From: Acidobacteriaceae bacterium UBA1307
GTDB taxonomy: Bacteria; Acidobacteriota; Terriglobia; Terriglobales; Acidobacteriaceae
DNA: 58,448 nt
NCBI GenBank assembly: GCA_002307235.1
Contig: DBTV01000035.1
Span: 6,715-65,162, forward strand
Direction of reading: 5' to 3'
The notes under the pieces are model-generated. The model saw only the letters and a program-made list of their open reading frames with translations. It was not told the origin of the DNA and did no database searches. A program made the translations under genes and the position numbers. Positions 57,914 through 58,448 of the stretch are shown here, one piece after another (the first letter of the stretch is position 1; each line of letters starts with the position of its first letter).

Positions 57914-58448
57914 ATGCCACTTTCTGATCTTCCCGTACCCACATTGTTTTTTGTCGCCATCGTTGTTCTCTACCTGGCCAGTTCCATCAAAATTCTGCGC
58001 GAATACGAACGCGGCGTCATCTTTCGTCTGGGGCGCGCACTGCCGCAACCGAAGGGGCCGGGGCTCATCTTTGTCTTTCGTCCGATCGACCAGATCGTGC
58101 GCATCTCTTTGCAGCAGGAGGTGCTTGAGGTTCCTGCGCAGGATGTGATCACGCGGGACAATGTGACCATCAAGGTGAATGCGGTGGTGACGCTCTATGT
58201 CATCGATCCCAACAGTGCCGCAATCAAGGTGGCCAACTATGTCTATCAGACCTCGCAGTTCGCGCAGACCACGTTGCGCTCCGTGCTTGGCGAGGTGGAG
58301 CTTGACGAGCTGTTGAGTCATCGCGACAAGTTGAATCTCAAGATTCAAACCATCATTGATCAGCGCACCGAGCCCTTCGGCGTAAAGGTGATTTCGGTCG
58401 AGGTCAAGCAGGTGGATCTGCCGGAGCAGATGCTGCGCGCCATGGCCA
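57914..58448 (+). CDS. Slipin/SPFH (band 7) protein, 3' truncated
   Basis: At least 178 aa, open to the window end. TLFFVAIVVLYLASSIKILREYERGVIFRLGRALPQPKGPGLIFVFRPIDQIVRISLQQEVLEVPAQDVITRDNVTIKVNAVVTL is a clear stomatin-type SPFH domain following an N-terminal membrane hairpin. GAGGGAA precedes the ATG. It pairs with NfeD (55 nt upstream), a known protease-substrate pair in membrane quality control. Confidence 0.93.
   Translation, partial: MPLSDLPVPTLFFVAIVVLYLASSIKILREYERGVIFRLGRALPQPKGPGLIFVFRPIDQIVRISLQQEVLEVPAQDVITRDNVTIKVNAVVTLYVIDPNSAAIKVANYVYQTSQFAQTTLRSVLGEVELDELLSHRDKLNLKIQTIIDQRTEPFGVKVISVEVKQVDLPEQMLRAMA

Overview
The window is a GC-rich chromosomal segment that reads as a Gram-negative member of the Acidobacteriota, probably class Terriglobia (Acidobacterium/Terriglobus-like). 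This is inferred from the gene repertoire: a bacillithiol-type reductase (YpdA), a single-chain LptF-LptG protein, a small LysW-like zinc protein, an NfeD/slipin pair, outer-membrane porin and LPS-export genes, and a flagellar locus. I see no rRNA, tRNA, CRISPR array or prophage. The only mobile-type DNA is a non-coding MITE of about 262 bp at 43.4-43.7 kb, plus short heptamer and REP-like repeats.

Layout. 0-6.4 kb: 3' end of a trypsin-like protease, a BlaI/BlaR1-type repressor and membrane peptidase pair, and a YpdA reductase coupled to a PAS histidine kinase. 6.9-11.3 kb: DEAD-box helicase, then rplM-rpsI and rpsB-tsf, with long leaders and strong terminators. 11.4-20.4 kb: a diguanylate cyclase with a C-terminal hemerythrin domain, a coiled-coil porin, an APC permease, a free-standing hemerythrin, RNase HII fused to a CPCC zinc domain, rplS, dapD. 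20.7-24.8 kb: xylulokinase and a GH3 beta-glucosidase. 25.2-27.9 kb: two Crp-type operators two helical turns apart, a cNMP-fold protein lacking an HTH, a Crp/Fnr regulator with Crp-like DNA-contact residues and Fnr-like cysteines, and a CheX-like protein. 27.9-36.6 kb: DUF429-like protein, a Ca2+/cation antiporter fused to cytochrome c, gatB, a LysW-like/CarboxypepD pair, a rhomboid pseudoprotease, fabD, an acyltransferase, pyrH. 36.8-45.5 kb: Gly-rich secreted protein, Nudix hydrolase, copper chaperone and copper ATPase, fused LptFG, MITE, ABC exporter. 45.6-51.4 kb: fliS, fliD and fliC on one strand, and flbD-motA-motB on the other, from divergent sigma-28 promoters. 51.5-58.4 kb: YjbQ, an EndoIII-like glycosylase, DUF3467, a GT39 glycosyltransferase, a TPR protein, NfeD and a truncated slipin.

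Themes. Many genes have a TANNNT -10 box only 5-10 nt before the start codon and no Shine-Dalgarno sequence, which suggests frequent leaderless mRNAs. Oxygen or redox sensing recurs: two hemerythrin proteins, YpdA with a kinase, a Crp/Fnr hybrid, and an antiporter carrying a heme c domain. The antiporter-cytochrome fusion and the 25-28 kb regulatory block are the best candidates for undescribed biology. All functional statements are read from sequence motifs without database searches.
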